Of a stretch of DNA of 64,000 bases, positions 60,282 through 64,000 are shown piece after piece; positions within the stretch are counted from its first letter, which is position 1, and every line of letters begins with the position of its first letter. The notes below the pieces were generated by a model. The model ran no database searches. It had not been told where the DNA came from and saw nothing but the letters and a program-made list of their open reading frames with translations. This stretch comes from Paraphysoderma sedebokerense (lineage: Eukaryota > Blastocladiomycota > Physodermatomycetes > Physodermatales > Physodermataceae). The translations under genes and the position numbers were made by a program. The stretch spans positions 124,001 to 188,000 of the forward strand of contig JAHLJZ010000009.1 of NCBI GenBank assembly GCA_025602915.1. Reading direction: 5' to 3'.

Positions 60282-60660
60282 ATTTCTGTAAATTATGGAA
60301 TGATTAGAAAGCTAGAGATTGGGTTTGGCAAGTGTATGACTCCACATACAAATAAGTTAGTTATTTGAATTGTAAATGGTTTGTGGACTGATGAGTGAGA
60401 TTTGGAATCATGTTTTTCCAAGCTGCCGTTTTATCATGGGAAGACTTGATGTTAATTTTCTGAGTTGAAATAAAACCTGATGGAATACAGCGAATATCGC
60501 CTCAATGACAAAGAAGCAGCGGATACACGTAGTGTTTAAGTAAACGATTATTGCCTCATTATGGTTTTGTACACTCCGGCTTCACTTTTCTCCGATTATT
60601 CCACAAATTGATGATGCAGCTCGCCAACGAAAAATATTTACATTCATTTTTATAAAACAT
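60282..60660. other. intergenic, convergent 3' regions
   Basis: Between WDR92 and the unknown disordered gene, which converge. No feature was recognised. Confidence 0.5.
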
Positions 60661-62626
60661 CTACCAAATCATTCTTTCCCATTCTTTTTCTCTCCACCAA
60701 TCTTCTAAATTCAATGCAACTTCAGCCACCGAAATTTTGGCTTCCAAAGCATCAGCATTTCGTTTCCAAGATCCCATAATCCTATTTGAGTCATCGTAGA
60801 GGTCATAAGTAGGCTTATGATTGCCGGATGGTGCTGTGTAGTTATTCGTGGGTGAAGCTACTGAGGTGGTGTCAGCTTGGCTAGAATTCAATTCAGAAAT
60901 GGTAGATGCGGGAACAGATCGAGATGAGCGACTGGAGACGTTGGAGGTGGTGGGGGCGGAGAAGGAAGTTAAGTCATCGTGGGGTATACTGGGTAGGTTA
61001 AATTTAAAGCCCAGGGCTAGACCAATTTGTTGATCGGCAGTGAGGGGTTTAACATTTTGCATTTCTTGGTCGAAAATAACCGACTCTCGGTGCCCAAGAC
61101 CTCCAATTTCACTTTCAACGTGATGCCTCGACTTGCTGTGTCGTGTATGTGACTGACTGTCGGGTTTATCTCTAGGAACAGTCTTTTGACCATTAATTGG
61201 CACAGAGGTCGGCTTTTGATTCAAATTCGTTTGAGCCATTGGAGAATTGAAAGGCGATGGAAACCCTAACAGCGGCGAAGAAAATGATTGCGAAAACGAG
61301 AAGGAATTGCTATACGCGGCAGCAGGTAATGGCGGGGGCTGTTCGTAATTGAACGGCAGAATGGACGTGGGGTATGGAAGTGAAATGATGTCTCTTTCTA
61401 CATTAGTAGGCATGCTGCAAATGGAGAACTGTAGTCAAGGAGTCAATAAGACATATTTATGCAGTCAAAAGGTGTCTAGGAACAGAAAAAGGATACAATG
61501 TGTTGATGTCTGGTTTCGTTTCCTCAGTTTTCTGGATCCAGTCAGTGTGCACTGCTTTTCGGGATCGAGGAATCGTCAGTTTTGTTCGGCCCAAGGATGA
61601 AGTAAAATCATGACTGCTTTCTCCGTGAGGAAAGGATGGGTTGAGTCTCGGAAGCTGATTGTAAACTGAATTTGATGGAGCGACATCAAGCACCTGATTA
61701 TAGTAAAGAGTAAGGCATGAGTTTACCATGATATGAACTCATAATAATGCAATCGAATAACTAACCTTTTTCGTAGCTACCGTTCTGCAGTCTTTCAGCC
61801 CATGCTCGACCTTAGCGACATCGAATTCCTTGTTCAAGTTTTTGGACGTCCTAGAATTGCGGCTTCTAGCTTTCGGTTCTGCGACAGTCTTTGAATACTT
61901 GTCTGGGTCGAATTTGAATTTAGCATTGGCAACTGCCTCTATCTGTGACTTGATAAATTTCGTAGAGCGGAATTGTGGGATAACAAGTTTTGGAGCCTCA
62001 TTTTCTGCGTCAGTTGTGCTGCTTGCTGTTGAGGCCCCCCCTATATCTTGTAGCGAAGCTGAGGATACGACGTTATTACGAATTTTGTCCCGTATCCGCG
62101 GATCGACTATTTTAGATACATCAAGCTCAATGTCTTTCCCACCCAGATTTCCAGCTAACTTTGCTACATGAACAGTGAAGGGTTGCGATTTTGTTGCACC
62201 TGTTGAGCGAGTCAGTGTTGATGACTTCCCAGATGTAGTTGGATTACCCGTCGATGCCCTCGAATGAGAACCTCTATGAGACTGTGAGTTTGATCGATTA
62301 TACTTTGTTCTATTCGTTCCATTCCTTTCCTTTCCGTCTGGCAGCAACGTATTCGCTGTTTCTATCGAGTCGCCGCGTATCCTAAATATGGAATCGACGA
62401 GAATTTCTCGGGGTACCTTTGGGTGAGGGTGAGGGATCGGATGCTCTCTCCTTGGTGACATACGATTCAGTGGCTTTTGTGGCGGTTGTCCATTTGATTG
62501 GGTTGTGACAGCGCTGGCGACGGTCGAAGACCGAGATTTAGAAAAACGAGGTTGATGTTCGTCATGGTCAAAATTGAATGCAGGATCGGGTTTCGGAGGA
62601 GACGGGGGCTTTGTGGCCGAAATCAT
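60661..62626 (-). CDS. Unknown, mostly disordered protein
   Basis: Three exons. The start MISATKPPSPPKPDPAFNFD at 62626 opens a long low-complexity region rich in Ser, Thr, Pro and Arg. A better ordered segment follows (AKLAGNLGGKDIELDVSKIV with DPRIRDKIRNNVV). The second exon joins after KDCRTVATK to VLDVAPSNSVYNQLPRLNP. The third starts before NVERDIISLPYPTSILPFNY, and has SESFSFSQ-like repeats and GLALGFKFNLPSIP. The C-terminal 40 residues are more conserved-looking and likely helical: RIMGSWKRNADALEAKISVA then EVALNLEDWWREKEWERMIW. No family was recognised and no function is proposed. Confidence 0.6.
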
Positions 62627-63002
62627 CAATTTGACTTTGATAGAGAGTAAGACAACAGAAAAATTATTGTTTACAAGTAAATATAGGAATAGTAGTTGGG
62701 TGAAAATGAATTACTGTGGTGGTTGAATGAATCGCTCTGCCTGCTGTGTCGCGGTCTGACCTTGGCTCTGCACTGAGTTTAGATTTGTGTTAAGGGGAAT
62801 AAGAGTGGGCCATTATTGTCATTTTCACTGACTCTTTACACAAATTTGCAATTATACAGTAATATAAGACTTTTTCATAAACGATTAGAAAGTGGGTAAT
62901 CACGAAAATGCGACATTCATTGCTAATCTTTTGCATTAAATCAATAAGTTGAACCGTTGTGAGTTGGTAACAAAATTGGTGGTGTTGCATATGTAAATCA
63001 AC
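62627..63002. other. intergenic, divergent 5' regions
   Basis: 376 bases between the disordered-protein gene and the small plus-strand gene. Nothing specific was seen. Confidence 0.4.
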
Positions 63003-63340
63003 ATGGCGACGAGTACTGAATGGAACGAGAGAATAATTCCTGGCAGTTTTAAATTAACAAGGGATTTCTATAATAATGTCATCGGCCAGTACTCAGTAGT
63101 TGGCCAGTGGGGCCCTCGTAAAGTTTGGGCTGAATCGGAATTTGGTGAAGATTGCAAAGCCAGTAACCTCAACTTGACCTGATATGTGCAGGATTATGAT
63201 AACATATGAGATCATTTTAAACACTTTACAAATATGTGTGTCTGGACATGCCGAGAGGCAGGAGGCACTTTCAAGAAGGTCTGACGGCAGAAAGGGATGT
63301 ACTTGCTACTGGACGTCGATTGTCTCGAGTGTCATTTTAG
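63003..63340 (+). CDS. Small unknown protein, about 79 residues
   Basis: The ATG at 63003 opens MATSTEWNERIIPGSFKLTR then DFYNNVIGQYSVVGQWGPRK, with protein-like composition. Read straight through, it stops after 59 codons. A GT donor after GEDCKA (GTAACC) and an acceptor GAGGCAG near 63263 would join it in frame to RRHFQEGLTAERDVLATGRR and a stop at 63340, about 79 residues. Its size and the WGPRKVW motif resemble small mitochondrial or ribosome-linked proteins, but no family was recognised. The intron is an inference. Confidence 0.4.
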
Positions 63341-64000
63341 CCTGCGTCTGCTTATCAAATATTTTTTTGAAATTCATCAAGATCAAACTGGCAAGGTTTC
63401 ACACGTGGCCAGCCGCCAGATGCGAGGAAAGTGGATTATGCATAGACGGATTGACACATGGGCATATTGAGGTTATAGGAAATTACAGGTATTATTATCG
63501 TCATGTTTCTCGATTTAGGAGACAGGCAGCTGAAATCGAGCAATTGTGAGTTGTGACTGCTGTGTTACATCTCCGATTTTCCGTCATTGCGAATTTCAAA
63601 CTGGACATTTCGGAAGTGATTTTGAGATTTGAATAAAAGCATTCAGGATTCAGAAGGGTTCAGATCGAATAAGTTCATTGTCTGTTGCTATCCCTGCTGA
63701 CGATGCTAGGACCACATGCTACGTATGATTGTGTCGCAACTCGCAGCGTGCACAGTCAATCTCTGTTAATGTTGATATGCAGTTGACAGTGATACGAATT
63801 GTGAGTTACGGTCAGTCTATGCACTCTACATGGCCCGTGTTGGACAAGGATTGTTCGGCGATTGTTCGCGAGAAGGAACGAGTGCACAAACCCCATCGCG
63901 ACTCCCGAGGCGAGCACATCCCACATCCGCACTCTGATGGCAGGATTGCTGATGACAGAGGAATGACACTGTGGGTCCATCGGAGAGACATTTAATCTTA
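63341..64000. other. downstream end of window, no supported gene
   Basis: Overlapping short open frames occur on both strands (for example 63729-63995 + and 63756-63980 -), none with recognisable motifs or a clear codon signal. No RNA gene or repeat was seen. Confidence 0.4.

Noticed and set aside
63729-63995. Overlapping frames on both strands at the window end
   Set aside because: No motif, no splice partners, and the plus frame depends on a non-ATG or weak start.

Overview
The window reads as nuclear DNA of an early-diverging fungus. Genes are dense, on both strands, and cut by many introns of roughly 50-110 bases with GT donors and CAG, TAG or AAG acceptors. The protein set is fungal: a Rua1-type regulator, a SWI/SNF-RSC Arp9-type actin-related protein, a nucleolar FKBP of the Fpr3/4 type, secreted GH13 alpha-amylase and a Plavaka-like transposon. 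A WDR92/DNAAF10 orthologue, a protein tied to axonemal dynein assembly, hints at a lineage that makes or recently made flagella; the exact phylum cannot be fixed from this window. All gene structures were assembled by eye from reading frames and splice signals.

Layout, 0-16 kb: the end of an unrecognised gene, exportin-4 (-) and Arp9-like (+) sharing a 148-base promoter region, ARV1 (-), a guanylate-binding-protein-like GTPase (+) with a decayed tandem copy behind it, HINT-type histidine-triad hydrolase (+) containing a 16-nt micro-exon, and an SCI1-like nuclear protein (-). 16-31 kb: HBS1 (+), a cationic amino-acid transporter (-), a nucleoplasmin-like/FKBP isomerase (+), a VIT/VWA protein (-), an SLC35F-type transporter (-) and a small CPCC-type cysteine-rich protein (+) of probable bacterial ancestry. 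31-43 kb: an RGG/coiled-coil protein (-), a 1723-residue helical-bundle/pseudokinase/Sel1 protein (+) whose layout recalls MLKL, endonuclease III (-) and a nucleotide pyrophosphatase/phosphodiesterase (+). 43-64 kb: a 1215-residue Rua1-domain regulator (-), alpha-amylase (-), a Plavaka-like DNA transposon with two head-to-head genes, LSm7 (-), WDR92 (+), a disordered unknown (-) and a small unknown gene (+).

Most genes are unrelated housekeeping functions: nuclear transport, chromatin remodelling, ribosome rescue, base excision repair, U6 snRNP and chaperone work. There is no gene cluster or operon. The accessory interest lies in three places: the GTPase duplication (9-13.4 kb), the MLKL-like pseudokinase (33-38.7 kb) and the transposon (about 50.9-57.1 kb). 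No tRNA, rRNA or CRISPR array was seen.
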